A DNA stretch of 64,000 nucleotides from contig OX485806.1 in NCBI GenBank assembly GCA_950295325.1, positions 32,676,001 to 32,740,000 of the forward strand, written 5' to 3'. Source of the DNA: Polytrichum commune (Eukaryota > Streptophyta > Polytrichopsida > Polytrichales > Polytrichaceae). The notes below the pieces were generated by a model. That model worked only from the letters and a program-made list of their open reading frames with translations, was not told the origin of the DNA and ran no database searches. Shown piece after piece: positions 22,040 to 32,645 of the stretch. The position numbers and the translations under genes are program-made. Numbering within the stretch: the first letter of the stretch is position 1; the number at the start of each line of letters is the position of its first letter.

Positions 22040-22560
22040 GCGCGTCAGCAATTGACCAATAAGAATGAGTTTTGCATTGTGAGGAAAGAGAAGCAAGACC
22101 AACAAGGGAAGCAAGAGAAGAGAGAGAAGAAAGTGAAGATAAGGGTAAGAAGCAAGAGAAACAAGAGAAGAAAGTGAAGAGAAGCAAAAGAAGCAAAAGA
22201 AGATGAGCAGATGAGCAAGAGAAGATGAGAAGTTGAGCAAGAGAAGATGAGCAAGAGAAGAAGAGAAGATGAGCAAGAGAAGAAGAGTAGATGAGCAAGA
22301 GAAGATGAGCACGAGAAGATGAGCAAGAGCAGATGAGCAAGAGAAGATGAGAAAATGAGCAAGAGAAGCAAGAGCAGATGAGCAAGAGAAACAAGAGAAA
22401 CAAGAGCTGCAAGAGAAGGAAGCAAAAGCACGAAGAGGAGGGCAAAAGGGAGCTGGTGTACTTTGAAACCCTATAACCCTAAAGCAAGAGAAGCAAGAGC
22501 AACAGTAGAAGGAACGGAAGGAAGAGATGATAGAGAAGGAAGGAAAAGCACGAAGAGCGA
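22040..22560. repeat. Purine-rich minisatellite
   Basis: The plus strand is almost entirely A and G in units like GATGAGCAAGAGAA and GAAGCAAGAGAA. The minus strand therefore reads Leu/Ser-rich in all frames, which is an artefact. Two flanking blocks (about 22420-22480 and 22540-22600) are near-duplicates: AAAAGCACGAAGAG, then GTACTT.GAA.CCCTA. Such homopurine DNA can form triplexes. Confidence 0.85.
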
Positions 22561-23227
22561 GGGCGAAAGGGTGCTGGAGTACTTGGAACCCTAAAACAAT
22601 GGCGTGCCTCCACGTGTCCCTACCCCAAACGTCGCGCCCAATCGCCGGCCTATACCCTTACGTGGCATCACCCTACTGGTCTATATTTGGTATTGAAATA
22701 GGGGTTTAATTTATACTTAGTTTGGTGATTTTATTATCATATTATGTCATAATAACATCTTATGTTTATGCTAAGGCAAGTTAAAAGTCACACTAAATGT
22801 CACTCTAAATATAAAATGAGCCATCTCGTTGCCTCTTCTCTTCACTTTTGATAATGAGTGAAATATTCATACGAGCTCTAGAAAGTATTCATTATTTTAG
22901 GAAATTATATTAGGGTGTGAGGTTGAGTAAATTATTATGTCATTGTCAACAATTAAATGACATCAATAATAATAATAATATCATTTTGGAACTCCAAACA
23001 ATGAGAGAAACTAACTACAATTTCTAGTGTGGCCTCTATGGAGAGTGGGGGAGCACCTTTCATTAAAACCTAGAATCACGTGCGTTCACTGCATACTCTA
23101 AAAACCCCCTAATATATACAAGTGATTTTTTGTGAAATGAAGTAATACACATACAATTGCAACAATAAATATACAAGCGACAATATGTATACACAAAAAA
23201 ACATCCATTCATATATATTAGTCATTA
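22561..23227. other. No gene recognised
   Basis: AT-rich DNA with a short AAT microsatellite near 22965-22980. No supported coding frame. Confidence 0.35.
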
Positions 23228-23543
23228 CTCGGGGGGGCAGTGTGTTAAAAAAATAAGGATATAGGGGGGTATTACTTTCAATTCTCTTATTTTTTTCACA
23301 TGCTATCATTATATAAATTTCTACTTTGGGTTAATAGAAAAATGGCTTGCATTACTTATAATTCCAAATTACCAATTATTCCATACCCTATACTACTTTA
23401 AAGATGTCCAGTGCCATTTTTGATACCCTATATTACTCTTAAGTCCATTTATAATTTTTTGCCCCCATGTTTTTAAAATACCCTATCATTTGTTTGCACG
23501 TATATTGCTACTCCAACCAATGACTGCCCCCCCCCCCCCCGAG
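23228..23543. mobile_element. hAT-like MITE, copy 1 (G-tract terminal repeats)
   Basis: A 316-bp element begins CTCGGGGGGGCAGTGTGTT and ends in a C-tract followed by GAG, so its ends are inverted repeats made mostly of a G/C homopolymer. It is flanked by a perfect 8-bp direct repeat, AGTCATTA (23220-23227 and 23544-23551). An 8-bp duplication points to the hAT superfamily. The interior is non-coding and shared with the copies at 39996 (opposite orientation) and 41649. Confidence 0.9.
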
Positions 23544-23551
23544 AGTCATTA

Positions 23552-26020
23552 ACATAAGTATACAAATGCAATTATTGTCTCTAAGTCTACCATGGAATGA
23601 TCAATAAGAGCATATGTCCACTTGTTGTTAGCCCCTTTTGATACCAACATAAACCAATCTCCACGTTTGATGGACGGTCCATCAAGTCAAATGGATCCCT
23701 ATACTCCACCCAACGATTACCAAACTTCCTCCGCATCCTATAAACTCTCCCAACAAACCAAACCTTATGAAAACTTATCCAATATGAACACTTATGATAT
23801 ATAGTATAGTAACAATACCATACAAGTACAATTATTCTATACTTTTTAAAGGCCTTCCATATATGTACGTAACTATAAATTATAACATGTATACCATATG
23901 TATATGCAATACGGCAAGGTCCAAATCAATACCCCTCCTGTGCACTCACGTATAACTCGTACATGTTTAGTACAGTGCACCCCCCGAGCTATGGAGGGGA
24001 CTCTATATTTCGAGAATAGTAATAATATTCAATAAAAGGATGTCTTGTTGATTAACTTCAGTATAAGAATTCTTTTTCTTCTCAAAGGTGGGATTCAAAT
24101 GCAATTGGGGCAATATACCAATTGGCCACAAATTCTCATGAAACTTTGCCAAGAAATACTTGTGAATCCCTCAATTATCGCAATAAGTTGTGAAACGCAA
24201 TTAACAAAACCGAAACATCGAGATATGGGGAGAATTCATATGCTTGTAATACCTTAAACAACATTACGGATTAATTCAATCCCTCCACACATAGGTCTAA
24301 GCTTGTATTAAAACAAAATGCATGGGTATGTGTTGAATGTACATCCCTCTTGTACATTAAACAACCTTTCGGATCCATCCAATCCTTCCACACATAGGCC
24401 TCAGCTTGTATTATCGCTTATAAGTAGTAGCAAACTTGTTTATATTTGGAGTTTTCTTTCTGTGGTGAGTTGTGTTTAGGACTCGATTATAGAATACCAA
24501 TATACGATCTTCAAAACCTTTCATCAAAAGTATATGTTTAAAGCAAATGGTTTAAAGCCAAAGAAAGATTTAAAAAAATAAAAGGTAAGGTTACCCCTAA
24601 ATTTGCTTCACATTTGAAATGTTTATGGTTTTATTTTACAAAATTTAAAGGTAGTCATATAGTTTTGAATTACTTCCACTTAAGGCTACACATGTATTGG
24701 GAGTTATTCAGTTAACCATGCGTACCGTATGTCGTCGTGTTTGTTCAGGGGTGGGCGGTTATAGGGTATAGGGTATAGGGTATAGTGTTTAGGGTTTAGG
24801 ATTTAGGGTACCACGTATGAACTAATGAGAGTATCCCCCTTCTGTCACCAACTTAAAATTGCTTGCCTTTATAATATTTGGATACCCTACCCTCCCCTTC
24901 TCTCCATTATGCTTTGTTGGGCTCATAATGTTACTTAGAACAACAACTGCTATTGTTTGAGTCAATATTGTAGATAATGTACATGGGGTACTAAAAATTG
25001 TTTTTTGTCTCACGTATAGTACATTAAGAATGCTAGTATTATTTTTTTTGAAATAAATGTTGATGTATTGAAGGGGGCCCTAAGGTTAAGAGAGGAAATT
25101 GAGAATATTGATTTTAAAGCAACCCATAGTGCCTATGACAATAGATGTGCTATTTTCATGGCATCTAGGCGCTCAAAGTTTGTGTACGTATTAATATAAT
25201 TATGTATAGGTGTGTAAAAGTGGGTAAATTAAACGGGTTGGATGGTAGGGTGGTGGCAAATGTAATTACTAGTTTAAATGCTAGATGAGAGGAGATAACA
25301 TGATATTGGAGTGAATATCATTACATCGTATGCAAAACAATAAAATAGATGCTAGTTTAATTTTGAATGACACGTATTTTTATACTCCATGTACTATTGT
25401 TGTTGTTGTGGTTGATGTTTCACACGACACTATAATTTTCTGTCTCTTAGTTCTACAATGACCTCTCAATATTAGGTACTTCAATATTATAAACCACCCC
25501 TCAACAATGTTCAATGCTCATATATTATTAGCCTATTTTCTTTGTTGTCCACCATAAATACGTAGATGCCTTTTGCTTTGTCATTATGTGGACTCATCGT
25601 CTATGCATGTTGTCCACTATGAATACACATTCCATTGTAAGGCTGGCACACGGAATGTAGTAATGTTAGGTTTTTATTTATAGGACGTAGATGGTGGCTA
25701 GTATCCTATGTTGGAAAACGGATCCAAGGGAAACGATCAGTACTTAAGGGGACACCCCTCCACCAAGGGACTCTTTTTGCATCTCAGATGTGGGTTGCGC
25801 TGCTTGGACCCTTGTAGTGTTCTGGATGTTTATTTCGTGCAGGTACAGATCCTATTGCAATGGACCTTTTATACCCTAAACACTAAATTCCAAGCCATAA
25901 ACCCATTAGTGGAGCCAATTTTTATGTGGATTGCACTGTCTGGATCCTTATAGTGATTGATTTTTGTTTATGGCAAGTATCGTTCCTGGTGAAATGGTCC
26001 TATTATGGCGCCGCAAATCA
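23552..26020. other. Central AT-rich spacer, no gene recognised
   Basis: No supported coding frame. A telomere-like patch (repeated TATAGGG, then TTTAGGGTTTAGG) lies at about 24758-24810. Two related segments containing CATTCGGATCCA-like and CCACACATAGGCCT words occur at about 24260-24310 and 24360-24420. Transcription start signals for the + strand transposase should lie at the right side. Confidence 0.35.
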
Positions 26021-26435
26021 CGGAGGTTTACGGACGTGCGTCCGTAAACCTTAAACCTCTTGCTTGGTTGGATATCTATTTCTGTGAGAATTGCACTTGA
26101 GCTATTTCATGTACATTGAGGTTTACGGACGCGCGTCCGTAAACCTTAAACCTCTTGCTTGATTGGATATGTATTTCTGTGAGAATTATACTTGAGTTAT
26201 TTCATTTACATTGAAGTTTACGGACGCGCGTCCGTAAACCTTAAACCTCTTGCTTGATTGGATATCTATTGTTGTGAGAATTATACTTCAGCTATTTCAT
26301 GTACATTAAGGTTTACGGACGCGCGTCCGTAAACCTTTAACCTCTTGCTTGATTGGATATCTATTGCAGTGAGAATTATACTTGACCTATTTCATCTACA
26401 TTGAGGTTTACGGACGCGCGTCCGTAAACTTTTGC
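26021..26435. repeat. Tandem array, five ~95-bp units each carrying the palindrome
   Basis: Palindromes start near 26025, 26120, 26216, 26310 and 26405. Their arms extend to AGGTTTACGG...CCGTAAACCT. Units share CCTCTTGCTTGATTGGATAT, TGTGAGAATTATACTT and ATTTCATGTACATTGAGG. The first palindrome has centre ACGTGCGT, one CpG-to-TpG change from the consensus. The array lies upstream of the plus-strand transposase, mirroring the array upstream of the divergent gene, but with unrelated spacer sequence. Confidence 0.95.
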
Positions 26436-26588
26436 ACCTTTTTGTTCCATTGTTCGGTATTGCACCTGAGCTGACATCATGACCACTTGCCATGTATAGT
26501 ATACCAACGAGACTGTATTGTCATGAAAATTTTCTGACTCACGTCCAGTAACCTAAACCTATTTGTGCTAGTAATGAGGTACAGAGAG

Positions 26589-27072
26589 GTTTATGGACGC
26601 GCATCCGTAAACCTGCAAACCTTTGGTTCCATACTTTTCACTATGTGCCATGTAGAATATTACATTGAGACTGTACGGTCAATGGAGGTATAAGATCCCT
26701 AAACCCTAAGCTTACATCACCCTATGTGTCATAGTATAATATTTTGACATTCATAATACACAGTAGGAACCTGGCACCTGGACATCTTGGTTTCCTAAAC
26801 CTCTGTGTGTCTTGCACAACACTGACTTTTGACATTCGGATGTTTGCGGACGCACGTCCGTATACCTATGTTGTATAGTTTGCGAAAACATTTGCGCATG
26901 ATATTGACCTCTTTGACCACGAAGAGATTTACGGGTGCGCGCCCATAAAACTGTCATGTTTTTGTTGTCTGGACTTTTCCGCCGACTATGAACAAATAAA
27001 GACATATGTATGCGCGTGCTTGCACTGATAATGTTGTTACATGGAGATATACGTACGCGCGTTCGTATACCA
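26589..27072. repeat. Degenerate palindrome copies leading into the transposase gene
   Basis: Diverged copies lie at about 26589-26614 (GGACGCGCATCC centre), 26841-26862 (GGACGCACGTCC), 26928-26950 (GGGTGCGCGCCC) and 27048-27071 (GTACGCGCGTTC). Some changes are CpG transitions. Spacing is irregular (about 90-250 bp). Confidence 0.8.
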
Positions 27073-27210
27073 ATGTGTCTTTGTTTCCAGGCCATGAGAT
27101 CCACTATTGTTGACATTGTGTTTCATTGACAATAAGTGTTAGGACTATCCATGACATTTATTGAATGGGATATTTTGACATACTCTTCATGTGGGTCACT
27201 TGTAGTGGCC

Positions 27211-30200
27211 ATGGATTCCAACGTCCGAGATAGTGCATTCGAGTTCTCTTCGGAAGCGTCAAGCTATGCTTGCGAATTTGAAGGTGTCATGGAACATGAA
27301 ACTACAATTGGTGTCGCCAATGCAAAGGATGATTTCATACCAACATGTGAGGGTTATTCGCGGGAACAATGGATTGATCTTGATGTTGTCATAGTCAATG
27401 GATACGGCGTCCCCGTGGCCAATGGTGTTTGTAGGAACTCAAATCCTATGGACTATATTGATGCAAATCCCCTTGGGGAGGAAGATGTTGGGGTGTGCAT
27501 TTTGAACTCCTTACATCCATTGGAAGTACCTCCTGGTTGGAGATTCTCTCTTCGTCGATGGCCGTTGCGAAGTGTTCTTCACGATGGTGTCAGCTTGTGG
27601 AATCATGCACGTCGTTTTGAGAAAATACAAAAGACTTTATTCGCCACAATGCGTCCTAGACAAGGTCGGCGTAAATATGATTCCGTTCGCGTGCCCCGTG
27701 AACCCACGCAACGTCGTCGAGATCTAACATTGGGAGACACATCTATTAGGTCCGTAGCAACAAAGGATTGTTGTGCAAAAATGTGTTGCCAACTATTTCC
27801 CCGTGACAAAATCAAATCTTTGAGACAAGAGATGTGGCTTGCGGACTTTCGGATGCGATCTGCAAAGAAACTTGAAGTCCATCGCAACATGCACTTTGAT
27901 GCCGAAGGTCGTAAGGTTGTGACCTTGGAAAATATAGAGGTATGTTGCACGGCATGGTACATTATACATGGTACATTATAGGTTCCGGAACTACTCGCTG
28001 CAAGGACGGCGTTCTCAGTTCCATGGCAACTCTGGTACAAAGAAGCCCAGGGAGGCAACACTCCAAGCAGCTGCAACACTATCAACCATCATTATGCCAT
28101 TAGCAGATGCGATGCCACACAAGACACGGACTCTGCCGTCGGGGGAAAAGGTTGTCCAGATGGTTTTGCCTACAGGGACAAAATGGAAGAACATACTTAT
28201 GGATGTTAATGAGGTTGGCGAAAAGGCTGGATGTGGGCCGATTTCGTTGTCAAAATTGAGTGTGATCAAGAATCAACAATTTGTAGAGTACATTACGAAG
28301 AGGCCTGGGGATAAGTTTGCCAGGTGTTCTGCTTGTGAGAAATACAAGGGCCTTCGAGATGCACATCCCATAGGGACTGAGTCGCACAATAGACATCAAC
28401 GGAAATACATTGAGCATGTCAACAACCAAGAGGCACACCGTCAAGACTACTACAAGAATCGCGCATTATCGATAATGAGGCCGAATGAGGTTTTAACAAT
28501 CATTCATGACAAAATGGACCATGCGAAGACTGCGTGCCCTTGTTATGCACGGAAAATAAAGGCTACAGATGGATATTTCAAGCTCCCAATATTTGTCACA
28601 GGTTCGTTGGTTTTCACATTTTTTTTGCGAACCCACATACTCATCGTTAAGAGTTACGGATGTACATCCGTAAGTGTTTGTTCATTTTCTTGGCCTGCTT
28701 GCGGAAAAATTGAATTTCCTTATCATAAATGATATTGGAATGTACTTCTCATTTGTATGTCTTAATTTAGGTATGATCGCACATGGCCATGTGGACGTCA
28801 AGTATGCACATTATGGCTTGGATTTCTATCCAGGCGACGCCAATCATACCGTAGGGTCTTTTGCAAAACTTCTACGAGATCTTCAGAGTCCGCCAACATC
28901 ATCCTCTCGCGCTCTTTTTGTTGGATGTGGAACAACACCGATTTATGAGGCTGTGCTAGAGGGGAAAGAAGTATGTCTATCATCACTGCAAGAACCGCCT
29001 GAACAAACCATTCTTGCTAAACCTTTGCCTCCAACTCTACATGTGCAACTGGACAATTGTGCCAAAGACAACAAATGTCGATACGTGTTTTGTTTTTGGT
29101 CATTGCTCGTAGCCAAGGGCATTTTCAAAGAAGTGTTTGTGTCTTTTTTGATGGTTGGCCACACGCATGATGACATTGACGCTTCATTTGGACGTTGGAG
29201 TATGAAATTGCACGAGGAGGATTTTCCGACGATTCCTTTTCTCATGAAATCATACATGGATTTGGATAATGTGCCAGTCATCCCGCATTTGATTGAAGAA
29301 GTGCCCGATTTCAAAGCGTTTATCGAACCATTCATTCTTAAGGGAGGTGACCGTTTAGTGGGCCATACCAAGGCTCAACAATTCCGATTCTATATGCGTG
29401 ATGATGGTTTGCCGGCCATGCAATTCAAAGTTTTGTGCACTTCCCCGGATTGGGGTCTAGAGGAAGGGATACTCGTATGGCGCCAAAACGAAGAGGGCAA
29501 ATGTATGCTACCTGATGGGGAGCCGAAGCCTTGCAAACCCAACCCAATGAGGAATGGACCAGAAATCATCAAAGGTATATCCGGATTCATCCAATATTGG
29601 AAAGAATTGTGCGAGGAAGACATCACAAGGCGTGTTCAGGATACCCACGAACCATTGATTACGTACTGGGATCGCATTCGCTCAGCATTGCTAGCACCCG
29701 ATGTCGAAACACATTCATGTTTGACACAAGGTTTTTGGCCACAAAGCCGAGTGACAATCGTGGAATCTGAGGCCATGTTCTTCCACAATGGGGACATCCG
29801 TGAAGAGTTCGCAGCGGACGACCATTATGTTGGCCCAACTCGTAATCGTCCGGCTCCATCATTTCGTGTGGCTGTTGATTGCTACGAAGGGTATATGATC
29901 CTCGTACGTCCTGGAGATGAGGAGCACCCTAAACCGATTTGGTTGGTAAAAGCATTGTCATCACCAAATTTTGTTCCAACTAGCCCAAATTTTCATCAAA
30001 TTGAGGTGGAATATTGCCGTCCTAGCACCAAAGATCAAAATGTGCTCCGCACATATTTAGGGTGGGACACCAAAAAAGGTTTCAAATGGACAATGGACTC
30101 AGCATACGAACCAATATAGATAAACACAGATACCATACTTTGTGCTTGGAAACCACGCAAAGGTTCCAAATCAGAGACAATGACCATCCCCCAAAAACAT

Positions 30201-30293
30201 ATAGATTTTGCCAAAGACAACTTGGCACGTATTGCTGCTGCAGAAAACGATGTCGAGAATGGAAATGAAGCTGAAGATGAAGATGGAGAATGA
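27211..30293 (+). CDS. DUF7869-type putative transposase, damaged copy
   Basis: The frame from ATG 27211 (GGCCATGG context; ATG 27151 is an alternative) runs to about 27970 and resumes in another frame from about 27980. Conserved text continues on both sides (CCTAWYIIHG, then NYSLQGRRSQFHGNSGTKK), so I read a small deletion/frameshift there. A GT...AG intron 27940-28018 could alternatively rescue the frame. A 169-bp phase-1 intron (28602-28770) carries a palindrome copy. The catalytic-like core shows IIHDKMD, LHVQLDNCAKDN and VGHTHDDID, matching DUF7869 proteins with an RNase H-like fold. An in-frame TAG at 30117-30119 is followed by 57 further plausible codons (CAWKPRKG..., acidic tail) to TGA 30291, so it is probably premature. 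A CxxC pair (RCSACEKYK) may bind zinc. Confidence 0.7.
28650..28677. repeat. Palindrome copy in the transposase intron, CpG-decayed
   Basis: TTACGGATGTACATCCGTAA is still a perfect palindrome. It differs from TTACGGACGCGCGTCCGTAA at four positions, and each difference is a C-to-T or G-to-A transition inside a CpG of the consensus. Confidence 0.9.
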
Positions 30294-31149
30294 TATTGAC
30301 GTAGGGTTGGACCACAATTATTTGAAATGTGTCTTGGTTTTTCATAAAATATATGACATTGGGGTCGAATACTATATTAGACACATTTTATAGCAATTTT
30401 ATAGATTACAATTATATATCATGATTGTATTGATTTACGGATGTGGAATCCAACTTCACATGCGCTATCAAATGTTTTTTATATGTTTGTGTTTACGGAT
30501 GTGGAGTCCAAACTATATAATTATATTGCAGATGCTAATTTGCAATTTCTTATACACACTGTCAAATTATTTTAATATTGTTGCGTTTGGGATGTGCCGT
30601 TCAATTCACCCACAATTGGCTAAGATGTTATGTTTGGGATACGCATCCAAGAGTCCCTAGATATAAAATCATATGGCTATTTATAGATTCGTTAATTTTG
30701 TTCAATACAAAATCAAAAATACAAAATAATTGTGAATTTGTGACATTGGAATATTGTGTTGGCGTAGTTTTGATTATCCCCCAAATAATTACTATATTTA
30801 GAAACATATATATTCATCACATATGGATCTTTCGAACATTATGTTGCCATTGTTCCCCATGTTCCCTACGTTCACAATATTCGCATCCGAAACTACGGGT
30901 CCAATTTATTTTGAGACTTTCCAAAGTCTCCAATTAACGAATATAGTGTTTAGTGACAAGATTGCTAGTTACACCTTGAAGAGCTCTATTAGACGTGCCA
31001 CTACCATTACTTGAAGTTGGTGAGAGCAAACCTTCTCAAATCTACACAAACTGAACTTTGAAGGGTTCATTACAATACAAAGGTGCTAAGTGACCAATGT
31101 TGGCTCATATTACATTTTTTCTATACCATTTGGTAATCTATTATGAGGA
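30294..31149. other. No gene recognised; half-palindromes near the transposase 3' end
   Basis: Two copies of TTTACGGATGTGGA.TCCAA occur at about 30434 and 30492. They resemble one arm of the element palindrome with CpG decay. No supported coding frame. The right end of the candidate transposon may lie here. Confidence 0.4.
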
Positions 31150-31151
31150 TA

Positions 31152-31451
31152 CTACACTAAATGGTGTATTTAGTGTCACCAATTCTATTTGCCTTGCTCA
31201 ACACTAAACGTGAACCCAACATTATTTGCCATTCTTTGTAAACAATATTGGGCATTGTAGATTTACAATGTTGCAATTTTTGTCACTTACTGAGTGATTT
31301 TTTATCAATCATTTATAACAATATTTCATCATAGAAATGGTAGGATGTTGAACATACCAACAGTGGATGAACAAGGTGAGTTGTCCTTAAAACATTTACC
31401 ACAATCACATGTTAAAATAGCATATGACACTAATTACAATATTTAGTGTAG
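31152..31451. mobile_element. TA-flanked MITE, copy A
   Basis: A 300-bp element starts CTACACTAAATGGTGTATTT and ends in the inverted equivalent (...ATTTAGTGTAG). It is flanked by TA on both sides (31150-31151, 31452-31453). The first ~60 bp contain TTTAGTGTCACCAATTCTAT and CCTTGCTCAACACTAA, shared in inverse orientation with the element ending at 32645 and with a fragment near 55040. The TA duplication suggests a Tc1/mariner-like origin. It has no coding capacity. Confidence 0.7.
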
Positions 31452-31776
31452 TAGGGTATGTGTATTGGATGGTATTTTTGTTTTCGATATCATTTGTGTC
31501 TATAAACCATGCAAGAACCTTCATTACTAGGCAAAGTCCGCCCTAGTATCAATGTGCTTTAAAATGGTATTGACCAAATAATGATTCATATGTACAAAGA
31601 TTTTCTCACCTAGTTTGACATACCCACCAAATATCAACTTTGATTGGCATTACAGTCTTGATACCTACATGTAGATTCTTTTCTACCATTTTGATACTAA
31701 TTATTGATACCATGCATTCACCTTTATACTAGACCAACACTGGTGTTAACCACCACAAATGACCACAATGGCAATA

Positions 31777-31966
31777 TTTTCCATTCACACTTGTCATGTG
31801 CAGATCCTTGTAGTTATGGTTGTGGTGGATGCTAGGGTATGTCTTCTACAACATAATATATCGTCAATTTTTTCCATTCACACTTGTCATGTGCAAATCC
31901 TTGTCGTTATGGTTGTGGTGGATGGTGGGGTATGTCTTGTACATTGTAATATATCGTCAATTTAAG
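31777..31966. repeat. ~95-bp direct tandem duplication
   Basis: Two near-identical units begin at about 31777 and 31869 with TTTTCCATTCACACTTGTCA and end with ATAATATATCGTCAATTT-like sequence. They differ by a few substitutions. Non-coding. Confidence 0.8.
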
Positions 31967-32265
31967 TCTTGAACTCGGAAAAAAGAGGTGGCCTTGGCCT
32001 TGGGAGGGCCTAGGCTTGGCTTTGAAGCTCTCTAGTGTTGCCAATTGAGCATGATCAACCACCTCCCTAGGTGATTCGTTACACAAAGCAATTATAGGGT
32101 TGTTGGCCCATAGGGTAGAGGGTGGTTGTGGATGTGGTTGGCATTGAATATGTGTTTTTCATGGAAATGGAACCAAAGAAACCAAACTACAACTATGACC
32201 ACAACCACTACCACCGAGCTAGTGTAAATGACCCGTAATTTCATATTTGATTCAATCACATCAAA

Positions 32266-32645
32266 CCACACTAAATAAGATATTCAGTGTCATATGGTAT
32301 TTTATGTCACTATGGTAACTTTTCAGATGATACGTCTTATGAATAAGAAGATAAAAAATATTGTCATGGATGATGGATGAGTTCATCCATTGGCCAAAAC
32401 CCTACCTTCTCTCGTCAACAACTTCTAATGAAATATTGCTATGGATGATTGAAATTTAGATGAAAAATCACTTGGTAAGTGACAGTAATTACAACACTGT
32501 AAATCTATAATCCCCAAAAAAAATTTAAGGGCTAACAAGTAATGTTGGGTTAACATTGAGTGCCGGTGGCACTACACTGCAGTTTACAATTAGTATTGAG
32601 CAAGACAATTAGAATTGGTGACACTAAATATCATATTTAGTGTAG
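32266..32645. mobile_element. TA-flanked MITE, copy B (opposite orientation)
   Basis: The right end (...GACACTAAATATCATATTTAGTGTAG, then TA) is the inverse of the left end of the element at 31152, including the AGCAAGACAATTAGAATTGG block. The left end is diverged (CCACACTAAATAAGATATTC). The interior partly matches copy A in reverse. Confidence 0.55.

Larger units (their letters stand above)
16000..30500. mobile_element. Candidate large two-gene DNA transposon with palindrome arrays
   Basis: Two divergent genes, a ParB-like protein (-) and a DUF7869-type transposase (+), share a palindrome with core TTACGGACGCGCGTCCGTAA. It occurs more than 20 times between about 16.0 and 28.7 kb, and I noticed no copy elsewhere in the window. 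The outer edges given here are only the limits of the palindrome-rich zone plus the transposase 3' end. Terminal inverted repeats and target duplications were not found by eye. The middle (22.5-25.9 kb) holds a MITE and unassigned DNA that may be later insertions. Half-palindromes (TTTACGGATGTGGA) at about 30434 and 30492 suggest that the right edge lies beyond 30.5 kb. Confidence 0.5.

Noticed and set aside
21983-22445. Leu/Ser-rich membrane-like proteins on the minus strand
   Set aside because: Three overlapping frames all give the same low-complexity composition because the DNA is a purine-rich minisatellite.
20787-26435. CRISPR-like array of palindromic repeats
   Set aside because: The spacers are themselves repeated, the genome is eukaryotic, and no cas-like gene is present.
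27603-28085. 160-residue minus-strand frame over the transposase
   Set aside because: Antisense shadow of the transposase, with no motif or codon support.
13720-30965. CACTA-like ends for the large element (CACTAAAAATATGC at 13724 and the inverse of CACTAAACACTATATTC near 30950)
   Set aside because: The match stops after CACTAAA, and no flanking 3-bp duplication was convincing. This could be chance in AT-rich DNA.
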